Shown here one piece after another: positions 49,710 to 59,619 of a DNA stretch of 64,000 nucleotides. Numbering within the stretch: the stretch's first letter is position 1; each line of letters starts with the position of its first letter. Source of the DNA: Marinobacter sp. BW6. Its GTDB lineage: Bacteria; Pseudomonadota; Gammaproteobacteria; Pseudomonadales; Oleiphilaceae. The notes beneath the pieces were generated by a model that worked only from the letters and a program-made list of their open reading frames with translations, was not told the DNA's origin and did no database searches. The stretch lies in the NCBI RefSeq assembly GCF_008107725.1, contig NZ_VIRN01000037.1, forward strand, positions 519,770 to 583,769, written 5' to 3'. The translations under genes were made by a program, and so were the position numbers.

Positions 49710-50327
49710 ATGACCCGAAAACCGCTTTTACTGGCATCTTCATCACCTTACAGAAAGGCTCTACTCGACCGGCTGGGCCTACCCTTCACCTGCGCCAGCC
49801 CCGACATCGACGAATCGCCAGAACCAGGAGAATCCGGAGAGTCGCTGGCCACGCGACTGGCCGAGAACAAGGCCCGGGCACTGGTAGATCGCTTCCCCGG
49901 CCACTGGATCATCGGCTCCGACCAGGTGGCCTGCCTCCCGGATGGCTCAGTACTGAGCAAGCCCGGCAATCATGAGCAGGCAACAAACCAGCTTCGCCAG
50001 AGCAGCGGTCACAGGGTGCTATTTCTTACCGGCCTGGCGCTGCTTGACGCCGATTCCGGGAAATTTGAAAGCCTTTGTGAGCCCTACAACGTCCGGTTCC
50101 GGGAACTGAATAACGAGGAGATAGAAGCCTACCTGCTCCGCGAGAAGCCCTACGACTGCGCCGGCAGCTTCAAGATGGAAGGCCTTGGTATCACACTGTT
50201 CGATGCCCTGGAAGGCCGAGACCCGAACAGCCTGGTGGGACTACCCCTGATTGCCCTGAACGACATGCTGCGGCGATGGGGCCGGAATCCTTTAATGGAA
50301 AACCGGCCTGACCCCATTAAGACCTAA
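49710..50327 (+). CDS. Maf-family nucleoside triphosphate pyrophosphatase (YceF type)
   Basis: House-cleaning pyrophosphatase that hydrolyses modified nucleotides; YceF prefers m7GTP. The 205-residue protein has the Maf signature LLLASSSPYRKALLDRLGLP, the ATRLAENKA motif, GSDQVACLPDG and DCAGSFKMEGLGI, the last being YceF-like. It is divergent from yceD, a conserved arrangement. Its stop overlaps the end of the convergent peptidase gene by 4 bp. Confidence 0.9.
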   Translation: MTRKPLLLASSSPYRKALLDRLGLPFTCASPDIDESPEPGESGESLATRLAENKARALVDRFPGHWIIGSDQVACLPDGSVLSKPGNHEQATNQLRQSSGHRVLFLTGLALLDADSGKFESLCEPYNVRFRELNNEEIEAYLLREKPYDCAGSFKMEGLGITLFDALEGRDPNSLVGLPLIALNDMLRRWGRNPLMENRPDPIKT

Positions 50328-51367
50328 CGAAGTTCGAGGCGGGACTCCACGAGCTGACTGGCAAAACCCTCGCCAAAAGAGACACCAAGCTGATCAACAA
50401 TATCCTGGAACGGCGACTTGCGACGGCTGTAGTCCACCAGCTCTTCCTGCCCGATGATCTGCCGGGCCACGTGTGATGCACTGCCAAGCCCATCGGCCAG
50501 CCCCAGCTCAACGGCCTGTTCGCCACTCCAGACCAACCCGCTAAACAGGCGCTCGTCATCCGCGAGGCGATCACCGCGCCCCCGCTTGACCGCTTCGATA
50601 AACTGCTGGTGCGTGCTTTCCAGCACGCTCTGCCAGAACACCACCTCTTCCTCTTGCTCCGGAGAGAATGGATCCAGGAACGCTTTATTCTCACCAGCGG
50701 TGTAGAGACGACGATCGACTCCAATCTTGTCCATAACCTCAGTAAACCCGAAACCACCGGCGACAACACCAATAGAGCCGACAAGACTGGCACGGTTGGC
50801 ATAGATTTCATCCGCCGCCGCAGCAATGTAATAGGCTCCGGAGGCGCCAATATCTGAGATAACGGCATATACCTTTTTCTCCGGATACTCCTCACGCAAG
50901 CGCTTGATCTCGTCGTAGACATAGCCCGACTGGACCGGACTGCCACCCGGACTGTTGATCCGCAGAATCACCGCCACCGAGTTTGGTTCTTCGAAGGCTG
51001 TTCTGAGTGAACCAACAATATTGTCCGCACTAGCGAGCTCATCCGCAGCAATCGGTCCATTTATCTCCACCAGAGCAGTATGCTTTCCTGACGCACTTTC
51101 AAGAGAGTCACCCAGCGGCAACTTGAACATGAACAGCAAAGCAATCAGGTAGCCAAACGTCAGGAACTTGAAAAAGATACCCCAGCGTCGACTTCTGCGC
51201 TGCTCAGCCTGCAACGACATAACCAGCTTTTCGATAAGTTTCCAGTCACGCCCGGATTCGGGCGGAAGTTTCGGAGCCTTGCGTCCGAAAAACGGCTTAC
51301 TCTCCTTTTCCGGCTCCGCCGGCTTGTCACCCCAATCGGCAGATTTGTCAGATTCCCAGTCACTCAT
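50324..51367 (-). CDS. S49-family membrane peptidase (SppA-like)
   Basis: Signal-peptide peptidase family serine protease of the inner membrane. From the ATG at 51367 it has 347 residues: a charged cytosolic N-terminus, one membrane segment at about 65-83 (FFKFLTFGYLIALLFMFKL), then a single S49 domain. The motifs are RINSPGGSPVQSGYVYDEI, SDIGASGAYYIAAAADEIYA (catalytic Ser) and LVGSIGVV. The single domain makes it the short SppA36K-like form. It is the last gene of the rluC-gph unit. Confidence 0.9.
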   Translation of the reverse strand: MSDWESDKSADWGDKPAEPEKESKPFFGRKAPKLPPESGRDWKLIEKLVMSLQAEQRRSRRWGIFFKFLTFGYLIALLFMFKLPLGDSLESASGKHTALVEINGPIAADELASADNIVGSLRTAFEEPNSVAVILRINSPGGSPVQSGYVYDEIKRLREEYPEKKVYAVISDIGASGAYYIAAAADEIYANRASLVGSIGVVAGGFGFTEVMDKIGVDRRLYTAGENKAFLDPFSPEQEEEVVFWQSVLESTHQQFIEAVKRGRGDRLADDERLFSGLVWSGEQAVELGLADGLGSASHVARQIIGQEELVDYSRRKSPFQDIVDQLGVSFGEGFASQLVESRLELR

Positions 51368-51406
51368 GCACACATCCTGTCAGCAACTTCAATGAATTCG
51401 GTCTGT

Positions 51407-52054
51407 TTACAACCCCAGCACCCGTCGAAGATCAGGCACGGAATCAACGATGGCGTGCGGGGAATAATCACCGAGCACGTCCCGCTTATGCACACCCCAC
51501 TCTACCCCGATGGAAGGCATGCCAATACGCTGCGCCATTTCCAGGTCGTAGCGGGTATCGCCAATCATCACAGCATCCTCCGGCTCGATGCGATAGAAAC
51601 GAAGAATCTCTTCAAGCATCGCTGGATCGGGCTTCGAGCGGGTCTCATCTGCGCATCGGGTAATTTCGAAGTGGTCACCAAGACCACTGGAGACCAGGGC
51701 AAAATCCAGCCCGCGCCGACTCTTACCAGTGGCAACGGAACAGCTGCGCCCAGATCCACGCAGATCCGAAACCACATCAGCCATCCCCTCAAACACGTTC
51801 TGGGGCGTTGTGACCTTGCTGAAGAAATAGCGAGCGTAACCATCCCGGATACCATTCATCTCTTCCCGACTGATGCCCGGATAAAGCTTCTCAAGCGCCT
51901 CGACCATGCCAAGACCGATAATATCCCGATAGGCCTCACGCTCCAGGGCGGGGTAGCCCAGCTCGGTTGCAGCCTGATGCAGACTCTCAGCAATGTGCTC
52001 AACCGAGTCCACCAGGGTCCCGTCCCAGTCAAAAATAACCACTCTGACGTTCAT
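51407..52054 (-). CDS. HAD-superfamily hydrolase, phosphoglycolate-phosphatase-like
   Basis: Probable small-molecule phosphatase. The 215-residue protein has HAD motif I FDWDGTLVDS (residues 8-17), motif II SVATGKSRRG, and motifs III/IV KPDPAMLEEI and MIGDTRYDLEMA, with a helical C1 cap. Its position beside rluC is conserved in gammaproteobacteria. Substrate is unproven. It overlaps rluC by 4 bp. Confidence 0.88.
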   Translation of the reverse strand: MNVRVVIFDWDGTLVDSVEHIAESLHQAATELGYPALEREAYRDIIGLGMVEALEKLYPGISREEMNGIRDGYARYFFSKVTTPQNVFEGMADVVSDLRGSGRSCSVATGKSRRGLDFALVSSGLGDHFEITRCADETRSKPDPAMLEEILRFYRIEPEDAVMIGDTRYDLEMAQRIGMPSIGVEWGVHKRDVLGDYSPHAIVDSVPDLRRVLGL

Positions 52055-53109
52055 TGATCGGATCCTTTGAGACGTCCAGAAAGCTTTCTGAGTACGTCGT
52101 TAAATGCATCGTCGTAGGGCGCCTCCAGGCGCATGGCCTCACCGGAGACCGGCAAGGTAAACTCCAGTGCCCAGGCATGCAGCATCAGCCGCTGCCCACC
52201 AATAGACCGGAACGCTTTGAGGCTGACATCATCCATATACTTGTCATCACCCGCAATCGGATGACCGGCCCAGGCACTGTGCACCCGGATCTGGTGCGTC
52301 CGCCCGGTGATCGGCGACGCCTCCACAAGACTGTATCCGGCATAACGCTCCAGACAGCGGAACGTGGTCAGGGACGCCTTACCTGCGTCATCAACCTTTA
52401 CTCTGCGCTCACCATTGGGCATCTCATAGCGCAGCAGAGGTACATCAACACGGTCGACACCCGCCGACCAGTCACCGGCAACCAGCGCATGATAGTGCTT
52501 GCGGATACGTTTCTGGCGCAGCTCATCCTGCAGATAACGCAATGCCGATCGTTTCTTGGCCACCATGACCAGGCCCGATGTATCGCGATCCAGACGGTGA
52601 ACAAGCTCCAGAAACTTTGCCGATGGTCGAGCCGAACGAAGCACCTCGATTAAGCCGAAACTCAGCCCACTGCCCCCGTGAACCGCGATACCTGAGGGCT
52701 TGTTGACCACCAGCATCTGGTCGTTCTCGAAGACAATGGCCGACTCCATCACCCCCTGGACTCTGGAACCAGGGGCCACCTGCTCGGGCTTTTCCTTGCG
52801 GGTTACAGGCGGTATGCGCACCTGATCCCCGGCATTCACACGTGTATCCGGCTTCACCCGCCCCTTGTTAATCCGCACCTCGCCCTTCCGGATCACCCGA
52901 TAAATAATACTCTTGGGCACGCCCCGGAGCTGGGCAAGAAGGAAATTATCCACCCGCTGGCCATCGTTATCCTCATCCACAGTGACCCACTGCACACCCT
53001 GGCGAACTTCTCCACGGACAACCGCGCTTCCGCTGCTTGCCTTACTCGTCTTAACTGGCCTTTCGGGCCTGGATCGGGCTGGCTTTTTGCTGGCAGACTT
53101 TCGGGACAT
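52051..53109 (-). CDS. rluC: 23S rRNA pseudouridine synthase RluC (positions 955/2504/2580)
   Basis: Converts three uridines of 23S rRNA to pseudouridine. The 352-residue protein starts with a basic tail of about 35 residues, then an S4 RNA-binding domain (QRVDNFLLAQLRGVPKSIIY), then the RluA-type catalytic domain with Asp in LVHRLDRDTSGLVMVAKK and ASPITGRTHQIRVH. It is divergent from rne as in E. coli, and the two promoters overlap. Confidence 0.95.
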   Translation of the reverse strand: MSRKSASKKPARSRPERPVKTSKASSGSAVVRGEVRQGVQWVTVDEDNDGQRVDNFLLAQLRGVPKSIIYRVIRKGEVRINKGRVKPDTRVNAGDQVRIPPVTRKEKPEQVAPGSRVQGVMESAIVFENDQMLVVNKPSGIAVHGGSGLSFGLIEVLRSARPSAKFLELVHRLDRDTSGLVMVAKKRSALRYLQDELRQKRIRKHYHALVAGDWSAGVDRVDVPLLRYEMPNGERRVKVDDAGKASLTTFRCLERYAGYSLVEASPITGRTHQIRVHSAWAGHPIAGDDKYMDDVSLKAFRSIGGQRLMLHAWALEFTLPVSGEAMRLEAPYDDAFNDVLRKLSGRLKGSDQ

Positions 53110-53141
53110 GAAGTTCCTTGGATGATGGAATGGCTGCAGGA

Positions 53142-53170
53142 TTGAACGGCTGCATGAATACTGTTATATT
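53142..53170 (+). promoter_or_regulatory. rne promoter overlapping the divergent rluC promoter
   Basis: TTGAAC (53142-53147), 17-bp spacer, TATATT (53165-53170), with TG one base before the -10 (extended -10). On the other strand TATAAC (53168-53163), preceded 18 bp away by GACAAA, would be the rluC -10. The two polymerases would compete for the same bases. Confidence 0.75.
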
Positions 53171-53176
53171 CCGGCG

Positions 53177-53704
53177 TGCTTTGCCGTTTGTCTACGGCCT
53201 GACCAACTCAAGTCAGAAGCCGGAGCGGCAGAAGTATACCGACACTATTCGAGAGTTTGAACGCCGTGCACCCAATCACTACCGGGAACGGCGAGAGAAA
53301 TGCTCCCGGAGGACCAGGACAGATCTTCAAAAGGCTGCATCCTGTACCCGGGAGAAAGAAAAACCGCGCGGAAAACCGCGGGCGACATCGCGAAGAATCA
53401 CTGCCACCCAGGGCCGGGCCGTCCAGCATACGAATACGACGTGAGACCCAGGCACCTGAGTGAACCTGAAAACGGATAACATGCGTCAACAGACACGAAC
53501 CTTACACGACCTCTCCCTGCTTTCAGGCAGCCGGATCGTCGGCGTTGGTCTCAGACCGAAAGGATCAAACCCCGGAAGGGTCTGATTCGTCTGGCCGCCG
53601 GCCCGCCCTTGATGTAACAGGGCCCGCGGCACGCACATCCTGCTTCGCTGATGCGAACCCCTCCGGTTTTCTGTCAAATTAAACGACAGGAACTCTTTCT
53701 TTCC
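53177..53704 (+). promoter_or_regulatory. long 5' leader of rne, probable autoregulatory region
   Basis: No credible gene is seen in about 530 bp between the predicted start and the rne ATG. E. coli rne has a 361-nt leader through which RNase E destabilises its own mRNA. Here I see several possible hairpins, for instance CTCCCGG (53303) with CCGGGAG (53349) and GGGCCCGCGG near 53630, but cannot fold them reliably. Confidence 0.55.
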
Positions 53705-56700
53705 ATGAAAAGAATGCTTATCAATGCAACTCATCCTGAAGAGTTGCGCGTCGCACTGGTTGACGGCCAGCGTCTGTTTGATCTTGATATCGAATCCAGC
53801 TCCCGCGAGCAGAAAAAAGCCAACATCTACAAAGGCCGCATTACCCGCGTTGAGCCCAGCCTTGAGGCTGCCTTTGTGGATTTCGGCGCCGAGCGCCATG
53901 GCTTTCTGCCGCTGAAGGAAATCTCCAAGGAGTACTTCAAGAAGTCTCCTGGCCAGATTGAAGGCAAGATCAACATAAAGGACGTCGTGTCCGAAGGCCA
54001 GGAAGTTATCGTTCAGGTCGACAAGGAAGAGCGTGGCAACAAGGGCGCAGCCCTCACCACCTTTATTTCCCTGGCAGGGCGCTATCTGGTACTGATGCCC
54101 AACAACCCCCGTGCCGGCGGCATTTCCCGCCGAATTGAGGGCGATGAGCGGGCGCAGCTAAAAGAAGCCATGAACGATGTTCAGGTGCCGAAATCCATGG
54201 GCATCATCGTTCGCACCGCCGGTATAGGCCGTAGTACCGAAGAACTGCAGTGGGATCTGGATTATCTGGTGCAGTTCTGGGAAGCCATCACTCAGGCCGC
54301 TGGCGAGCGAAAGGCCCCCTTCCTGATTCATCAGGAAAGCAACGTTATCATTCGCGCGGTTCGCGACTACCTTCGCCAGGACATTGGCGAAGTCCTGATT
54401 GACGCCAATAGCGTCTATGAAGACGTTCTGAATTTCGTTCGTGCGGTCATGCCCACCTTCGAAAACAAGATCAAGCTGTACAAGGATGAAATTCCCCTGT
54501 TCAGCCGCTATCAGATTGAAGGCCAGATCGAGACAGCATTCCAGCGGGAAGTGAAACTGCCCTCCGGCGGCTCCATCGTGATTGACCCGACTGAGGCTCT
54601 GGTTTCCATCGACATCAACTCCTCCCGGGCCACCAAAGGCCAGGATATCGAGGAAACCGCTCTCCAGACCAATCTGGAAGCGGCCGAGGAAATTGCACGC
54701 CAGTTACGCCTGCGTGACATGGGCGGCCTGATTGTCATCGACTTCATCGACATGACGCCGGCCAAGCACCAGCGGGAAGTAGAGCAGAAGATGCGCGAGG
54801 CCCTGGAAATCGACCGGGCCCGGGTTCAGGTAGGCAAGATCTCCCGATTTGGCCTGCTGGAGATGTCCCGACAGCGCTTGCGCCCCTCCCTAGGGGAGAC
54901 CCGCAGCGAAGTCTGTCCCCGATGTGAAGGCCAGGGCACGATTCGCGGCATCGAATCCCTCGCCCTGAGCATCATGCGCCTGATCTACGAGGAGTCCTCG
55001 AAAGACAAGACTGGCGAAGTGCGAGCCGTCGTGCCTGTTTCTGTTGCCACTTTCCTGCTCAACGAGAAGCGCAAGCAGTTGGCCGACATTGAAGCACGGC
55101 AGGAAGTGAGCGTAGTAGTGGTTCCAGTTCCGCACATGGAAACACCCCACTTCGAAATCATCCGCATGCGTCAGGATGAAACCACGCCCGAGCATATCTC
55201 CAGCCACCAGGTGGCACAGGAATACAGCGAGCGTGAAGAGGAAATCTTTGAGGCCCCGGCCCCTGAGAAGCCGGTTCGCGAGCAGGCCGCTGTGAAGGCC
55301 ATCCGACCCAGCGCCCCCGTGCCCACTCCGGCAGAACCGAAGGCCGCCGAAGCGGCCGAAGTGGCCGTGCAGGAAGAAGGCCTGTTCCGCCAGCTCGGCC
55401 GGAAGATCGCCGCTTTCTTCAGTGGCGAGGAAGAGCAAAAGACGCAAAATCGCGACGAGGGTAAAAGCCAGCGCGAGGATCTCCGAAACCAGGGCCGTCA
55501 GGATCGTCGCAAATCCCGGGTAGCCCGCGGCGACGACCAGCGTTCCGGCGGCAACCGCAGTGGTAATGACCGTCGCCAGGGCGGCCAGCAGAACCGGGGC
55601 GATGACAACCGCGGACGCGGACGTAACCGCAGTGACGATCAGGGCCGCGGCAATCAGAATCGCCAAGCTTCAGACAGTAAAGCCGCTGACAACAAGAGCG
55701 GCGACGGCAAGAGCGGAGACAATAAAGGCTCTGACAACCGCCGTGACAACCGTCGCGACAACCAGGGTCGTGGCCGCAACAGACCCCAGCGGGACCAGAA
55801 AGACAGCCGCGATCAGAAGGATCCGAAGGATCAGAAGGATCAGATCCCGCAGGATAATGCAGCCAAATCCGGTCCTGCTGACAAGTCCGGCACTGACGAA
55901 AAGCGTCGCAAGCCACGTCGCCAGCGCAATCGTGACGGCTCCCCCTCTGAAACTCCGGCTTCGTCACCGGCGGATCGCAAAGCCGCCCGCAGCGAGAAGC
56001 ACCAGAAGGATACCCAGCCGGAAAAAGGTCGTGACGACGCCAAGGTGGAAGTAAAGGCCGAGCAAACGCAGGAAACCGCGAGTAAGGCGGTGGCGCCCGA
56101 AAAGTCCGAGAAAGCTGAAACCCGGACCGAGGCAGCACCCGCTGCCAAGGAAGCGCCGAAAACAGCGGCAGTCCAGCAAGAGCCTGAAAAGGAGCAGAAG
56201 CCTGAGCAGGCATCTGCAGACAAGGCGGCTTCAGACAGCAAGCCCAAGGCTCAGCCGGAAGAGGCTGAAAAAGTCGTCGACCAGCCAGCTGAAAAACCAG
56301 CTGAAAAGCCTGAAGATGATAAAACGACGCCTGAGAAGCCTGAAAAAGCCGATCCGGTCAAGGCCGAAAAGAGCTCCGAACCTCGGCAGAAGTCTGAGAA
56401 TAAGGGCGAAAAAGTTGCCGCAAAGGCTCAAAAACCAGCCACGGACAAAGCGTCTGCCAGAAGCAGCGCCGTTGCTGATGAGCAAAAACCGGTGACCGAC
56501 CAGGCTCCGAAGAAAGAAACAGCCGCCAAGCCAGAGTCGGAAGCCAAGGCAGTGCCTGAAGGCGAACAAGCGCCCAAGGCCAAAGAGCAGCCAACGGAAT
56601 CAAAAGAGACGCCCGCGCCGAAGGCCAAACCTGAGGCGGTGGCAGAACCTGAGAAGGCTGAAAAGCCAGCGGAGAAGAAGGCAACAACCGAAAGCCCGGC

Positions 56701-56965
56701 TCCGAAGGCCCAACCTGAACCGAAGCAGCCGACACCTGCCAAGGCCGAGACTGATAAGATCGAGCCTGAAAAGGCAGAGTCTGAAGAGGCTGAGCCGGAG
56801 AAGGTCGAGAAGCCTTCAGCTCCCGAAACGGCGATGCAGGACACGCCTGCCGAAGCTCCGGTTGTTGACGCTCCAGTCACGCCGGGCCGCGCCTACAATG
56901 ATCCAAGAGAAGTCCGTAAGCGCCAGAAGGCTGCGGAAGAGGCCAAAAAGGCTGGGAGTAACTAA
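53705..56965 (+). CDS. rne: ribonuclease E, degradosome scaffold endoribonuclease
   Basis: Essential endonuclease for mRNA decay and rRNA/tRNA processing. The 1086-residue protein (ATG 53705) has an N-terminal half that keeps E. coli numbering: S1 domain 35-125, catalytic Asp303 and Asp346, and the Zn-link Cys404/Cys407 in CPRCEGQG. Residues 554-574 ([20 protein letters not shown]) form a membrane-binding amphipathic helix. The rest is a disordered scaffold: an Arg/Gly/Asn/Asp-rich tract at about 580-720, then Lys/Glu/Pro/Ala repeats, ending [19 protein letters not shown]. The DNA of the tail is locally repetitive. Confidence 0.96.
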   Translation: MKRMLINATHPEELRVALVDGQRLFDLDIESSSREQKKANIYKGRITRVEPSLEAAFVDFGAERHGFLPLKEISKEYFKKSPGQIEGKINIKDVVSEGQEVIVQVDKEERGNKGAALTTFISLAGRYLVLMPNNPRAGGISRRIEGDERAQLKEAMNDVQVPKSMGIIVRTAGIGRSTEELQWDLDYLVQFWEAITQAAGERKAPFLIHQESNVIIRAVRDYLRQDIGEVLIDANSVYEDVLNFVRAVMPTFENKIKLYKDEIPLFSRYQIEGQIETAFQREVKLPSGGSIVIDPTEALVSIDINSSRATKGQDIEETALQTNLEAAEEIARQLRLRDMGGLIVIDFIDMTPAKHQREVEQKMREALEIDRARVQVGKISRFGLLEMSRQRLRPSLGETRSEVCPRCEGQGTIRGIESLALSIMRLIYEESSKDKTGEVRAVVPVSVATFLLNEKRKQLADIEARQEVSVVVVPVPHMETPHFEIIRMRQDETTPEHISSHQVAQEYSEREEEIFEAPAPEKPVREQAAVKAIRPSAPVPTPAEPKAAEAAEVAVQEEGLFRQLGRKIAAFFSGEEEQKTQNRDEGKSQREDLRNQGRQDRRKSRVARGDDQRSGGNRSGNDRRQGGQQNRGDDNRGRGRNRSDDQGRGNQNRQASDSKAADNKSGDGKSGDNKGSDNRRDNRRDNQGRGRNRPQRDQKDSRDQKDPKDQKDQIPQDNAAKSGPADKSGTDEKRRKPRRQRNRDGSPSETPASSPADRKAARSEKHQKDTQPEKGRDDAKVEVKAEQTQETASKAVAPEKSEKAETRTEAAPAAKEAPKTAAVQQEPEKEQKPEQASADKAASDSKPKAQPEEAEKVVDQPAEKPAEKPEDDKTTPEKPEKADPVKAEKSSEPRQKSENKGEKVAAKAQKPATDKASARSSAVADEQKPVTDQAPKKETAAKPESEAKAVPEGEQAPKAKEQPTESKETPAPKAKPEAVAEPEKAEKPAEKKATTESPAPKAQPEPKQPTPAKAETDKIEPEKAESEEAEPEKVEKPSAPETAMQDTPAEAPVVDAPVTPGRAYNDPREVRKRQKAAEEAKKAGSN

Positions 56966-56968
56966 CTG

Positions 56969-57511
56969 ATGCTATCGAACTCCGACATTGAAGCGCTGGA
57001 AGACATCCTCTTTGCCGAGCCCTGGGGCGATGATGCCTTGGATTTCTTCGGTTTCCACGGGGTGGTCTGTGCCAGCGTCGTCGGCCCGGCTGAACTGAGC
57101 GCGGAAGAAATCTTCCGCCTCGCCACGGGCGCCGATCAGGTTCCCGACACCGGGATTCCCGAGGTGTTCAGCCGCTGCTCCACCCAGTTGGCAAATGACA
57201 TGGCCCATTCCCTGGATATGGGGCAGGCCCTGGAATTGCCGGAGCCAGAGGACGGTGACCCGATGAATGCCCTCGAAAACTGGTGTGCCGGGTTCGTGGA
57301 CACGTTCCTTGAGCACGAAGAGCAGTGGCTCGAAGCGGCCAGCGAGGAAGAAACCGCCGATCTGATGGTGCCTATGCTGACCCTGTCGGGACTTTTCGAT
57401 GACGAGGACTTTCAGAAGGTTCGCAACAGTGACAAGTTGTCCCGGCAGATGGCCGATGCCATTCCGGACTCACTGACGGATCTGTACCTGCTGTTCCACG
57501 CGCCGGATTAA
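56969..57511 (+). CDS. YecA/YgfB (UPF0149) family protein
   Basis: Function unproven. The 180-residue acidic protein shows the family features DALDFFGFHGVVCASVVGP near the N-terminus and WCAGFVDTFLEHEEQWLEAA in the middle. It lacks the C-terminal SEC-C zinc motif seen in longer YecA proteins. It starts 3 bp after the rne stop, so it is cotranscribed with rne. Its stop overlaps the end of the convergent PHP gene by 4 bp. Confidence 0.82.
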   Translation: MLSNSDIEALEDILFAEPWGDDALDFFGFHGVVCASVVGPAELSAEEIFRLATGADQVPDTGIPEVFSRCSTQLANDMAHSLDMGQALELPEPEDGDPMNALENWCAGFVDTFLEHEEQWLEAASEEETADLMVPMLTLSGLFDDEDFQKVRNSDKLSRQMADAIPDSLTDLYLLFHAPD

Positions 57512-58386
57512 GCCAGCGCAGGGCTCCGAACAGGTTGTTTGAATGAATGCCAGACTGGCTCAAGCCCGTCTGGCATTTTCATGATACGGCCAAGTTCACA
57601 CCAGGGAGCGCCGGGAAAATGAAAATCACTCCCCTGGGACGCCAACAACTGCTCTTTCCGGCATAGCTCTGCCAGAAAGCCCAGATCGCCGCTGGACTGC
57701 CCTGAGGTAGACACCTCAATTGCTTGCCCCCCTGCCCTTCGGAAATCCGCTGTCAGCTCCCGGAGCTTGGTTGCCGTAAGCTGATATTTTCGGGGATGGG
57801 CAAGAACCGCAACGCCTCCCGCCTCGGTGATCCAGCGAACGACCTCTGGAAGCTCCGGCCAAAAAGCCTTCACATCACCAGCCTTACCGTTGCCCAGATG
57901 TCGCTTGAAGGCCTGGGCAGCATTACGGACCACACCAGCCTCTGTCAGAACCTGGGCAAAGTGCGGGCGTCCCGGGACATCACCGCCGGCAGCCTCGGAG
58001 GCCCTGCCCAGAAGATCATCAACACCAAGCTTACCCAGGCGCTCAGCGATCATTCGCGCACGAGCCCAGCGATTGTCGTTCTGCTGCTTCAGGGCCTGCC
58101 GGAAACCGGCTACCTCAGGATCAAAATCGAGGCCGACGATGTGAATGGTGCGGCTTTTCCAGAGACAGGAGAGCTCAACCCCCGGAATCAGCACTATACC
58201 CCGCGCCTGCGCAGCCGTTTTTGCTTCGGCAAGTCCCGCGATGGTGTCGTGGTCAGTCAGGGAAAGATGGGTAACGCCCCGATCGGCAGCACGCTCAACT
58301 AGCGCCGCCGGTGGTAGCGCGCCATCAGAAGCCGTGCTGTGGCAATGCAGATCAATGCACAAATGCGGGTCTTGCGGTATAGTCAC
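57508..58386 (-). CDS. rnm: PHP-domain phosphoesterase, RNase AM / YciV (TrpH) type
   Basis: Likely 5'-3' exonuclease or 3',5'-nucleotide bisphosphate phosphatase; the E. coli homologue trims 5' ends of rRNAs. I chose the GTG at 58386 with AGGA six bases upstream, giving 292 residues that begin near the metal motif DLHCHSTASDG. Other PHP motifs are LSLTDHDTIAGL, LIPGVELSC, VLAHPRKYQLT and ASQGSDFHFPG. Earlier ATGs (58425, 58461) lack ribosome sites. The terminator of rne lies inside its 3' end. Confidence 0.88.
   Translation of the reverse strand: MTIPQDPHLCIDLHCHSTASDGALPPAALVERAADRGVTHLSLTDHDTIAGLAEAKTAAQARGIVLIPGVELSCLWKSRTIHIVGLDFDPEVAGFRQALKQQNDNRWARARMIAERLGKLGVDDLLGRASEAAGGDVPGRPHFAQVLTEAGVVRNAAQAFKRHLGNGKAGDVKAFWPELPEVVRWITEAGGVAVLAHPRKYQLTATKLRELTADFRRAGGQAIEVSTSGQSSGDLGFLAELCRKEQLLASQGSDFHFPGAPWCELGRIMKMPDGLEPVWHSFKQPVRSPALA
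57546..57580 (+). terminator. rne-yecA terminator embedded in the 3' end of the convergent gene
   Basis: AATGCCAGAC (57546-57555) pairs with GTCTGGCATT (57568-57577), followed by TTC, with an inner GGCT/AGCC extension. It lies 35 bp past the YecA stop, within the coding region of the opposite-strand PHP gene. Confidence 0.7.
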
Positions 58387-58517
58387 AAAATATCCTGAAT
58401 CATCAGATAACTGGCGGCATGCCATGGTTATACAGTGTATCAGCCAACCCTTGCGCGACACGACCGCTGATTATCTGCCCAAATAGCCTGTTAAAGAAAG
58501 TCATTGCGGAGAGCTGA

Positions 58518-58817
58518 ATGTATTACGCGATTATCAGTGAAGACGTCGAGAACAGCCTGCCGTTGCGCCAGTCCGCCCGCCCTGCTCATATCGAGCGGCT
58601 GCAGGCTTTGAAAGCCGAAGGCCGGTTGCTTGTTGCCGGCCCTCACCCGGCACTTGATACACCGGAGCCTGGCGATGCCGGCTTCACCGGCAGCCTGGTG
58701 ATCGCGGAATTCGACTCTCTTGAAGCAGCACAAGCCTGGGCGGATGCCGATCCCTACGTTGATGCAGGCGTTTACCAGAACGTTGTGGTAAAGCCTTTCA
58801 AGGCTGTTCTGCCGTAA
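58518..58817 (+). CDS. YciI-family protein
   Basis: Small dimeric ferredoxin-like-fold protein; members are dehydrochlorinase-like, with a conserved His/Asp pair, but the physiological reaction is unknown. The 99 residues show [20 protein letters not shown], then [10 protein letters not shown] and the closing [20 protein letters not shown], typical of YciI. It is divergent from the PHP gene, and no operon partner is evident (126-bp gap to the next gene). Confidence 0.9.
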   Translation: MYYAIISEDVENSLPLRQSARPAHIERLQALKAEGRLLVAGPHPALDTPEPGDAGFTGSLVIAEFDSLEAAQAWADADPYVDAGVYQNVVVKPFKAVLP

Positions 58818-58943
58818 CCAAAGGCCCAGGGCTGCATGAGTTTATTGTAATGATGGCTCGCTTGCACGGCGGGGCATCTGTGACAAAATTGCGCTTTTAA
58901 TCACGCTCAGATTTCAACCGGAAAATTTCAGGGAACCTAACCA

Positions 58944-59615
58944 GTGACGCTTTTTCGTCTCGCCATCAGTGTATTGTTCGCAGTGTCGTCCATTGCCGTT
59001 GCCCAGGCCAAAACTGTCTGGGTAGACGACCAGTTGTACCTTCCGGTGAGGTCCGGCGCGGGTTCCCAGTTCCGGATCATCGAAAACGCGGTTCCGAGTG
59101 GAACCCCGCTGGAAGTGATCGAGGCGTCCGATTCCGGGTATACCCTGGTTCGGACCCCTAAGGGCAACGAAGGCTGGGTTTCCAGCCAGTACCTGAGCGA
59201 GACACCCATTGCCGCAGACCGGCTCCGGACAGCCAACCGCCAACTGGAAGAGACCCGCGCGGAGCTGGCCAGGGTAAAAGAGCAGTTGTCCAACGTTGTC
59301 AGCGAGCGGGACACCCTGGAAAGCTCGGAATCTTCCCTCTCAGACCGGTCACAAGAGCTCCAGGAGGAACTACAGCGGATCAAGAGTATCGCAGCCGACT
59401 CCATCAACCTGGAACGTCGTAATCGTGAACTTCGTGAAGAAAACCAGAAGCTTCGCAACGACCTTGAAGTACTCACGGCCGAGAACGAACGCCTTGAAGC
59501 CAGCAAGGAATACGATTTCATGTTACTGGGCGCCGGCCTGGTTCTCGGTGGCGTGTTGCTGGCCTTGTTAATTCCGATGCTCAAACCGACAAGAAAAACC
59601 GACAACTGGGCCTGA
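58944..59615 (+). CDS. SH3b-domain / coiled-coil membrane protein (YgiM/TIGR04211 type)
   Basis: Probable envelope protein. The 223-residue product starts at a GTG (58944). It has a signal peptide (ISVLFAVSSIAVAQA), one bacterial SH3 domain at about 25-90 (YLPVRSGAGSQFRIIENAVP, EGWVSSQYL), a long coiled coil at about 92-190 with heptads of Leu and charged residues, and one C-terminal membrane helix (LLGAGLVLGGVLLALLIPML). Layout and length match YgiM-like proteins. It precedes the PilZ gene by 4 bp and is likely cotranscribed with it. Confidence 0.88.
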   Translation: MTLFRLAISVLFAVSSIAVAQAKTVWVDDQLYLPVRSGAGSQFRIIENAVPSGTPLEVIEASDSGYTLVRTPKGNEGWVSSQYLSETPIAADRLRTANRQLEETRAELARVKEQLSNVVSERDTLESSESSLSDRSQELQEELQRIKSIAADSINLERRNRELREENQKLRNDLEVLTAENERLEASKEYDFMLLGAGLVLGGVLLALLIPMLKPTRKTDNWA

Positions 59616-59619
59616 TGCC

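Noticed and set aside
53110..53650. Short open frames in the rne leader
   Set aside because: No ribosome sites, no recognisable protein, and the stretch fits a structured leader better.
55400..56950. Antisense open frames and apparent tandem repeats under the rne tail
   Set aside because: They arise from the low-complexity Lys/Glu/Pro/Ala coding sequence; not a CRISPR or independent repeat array.
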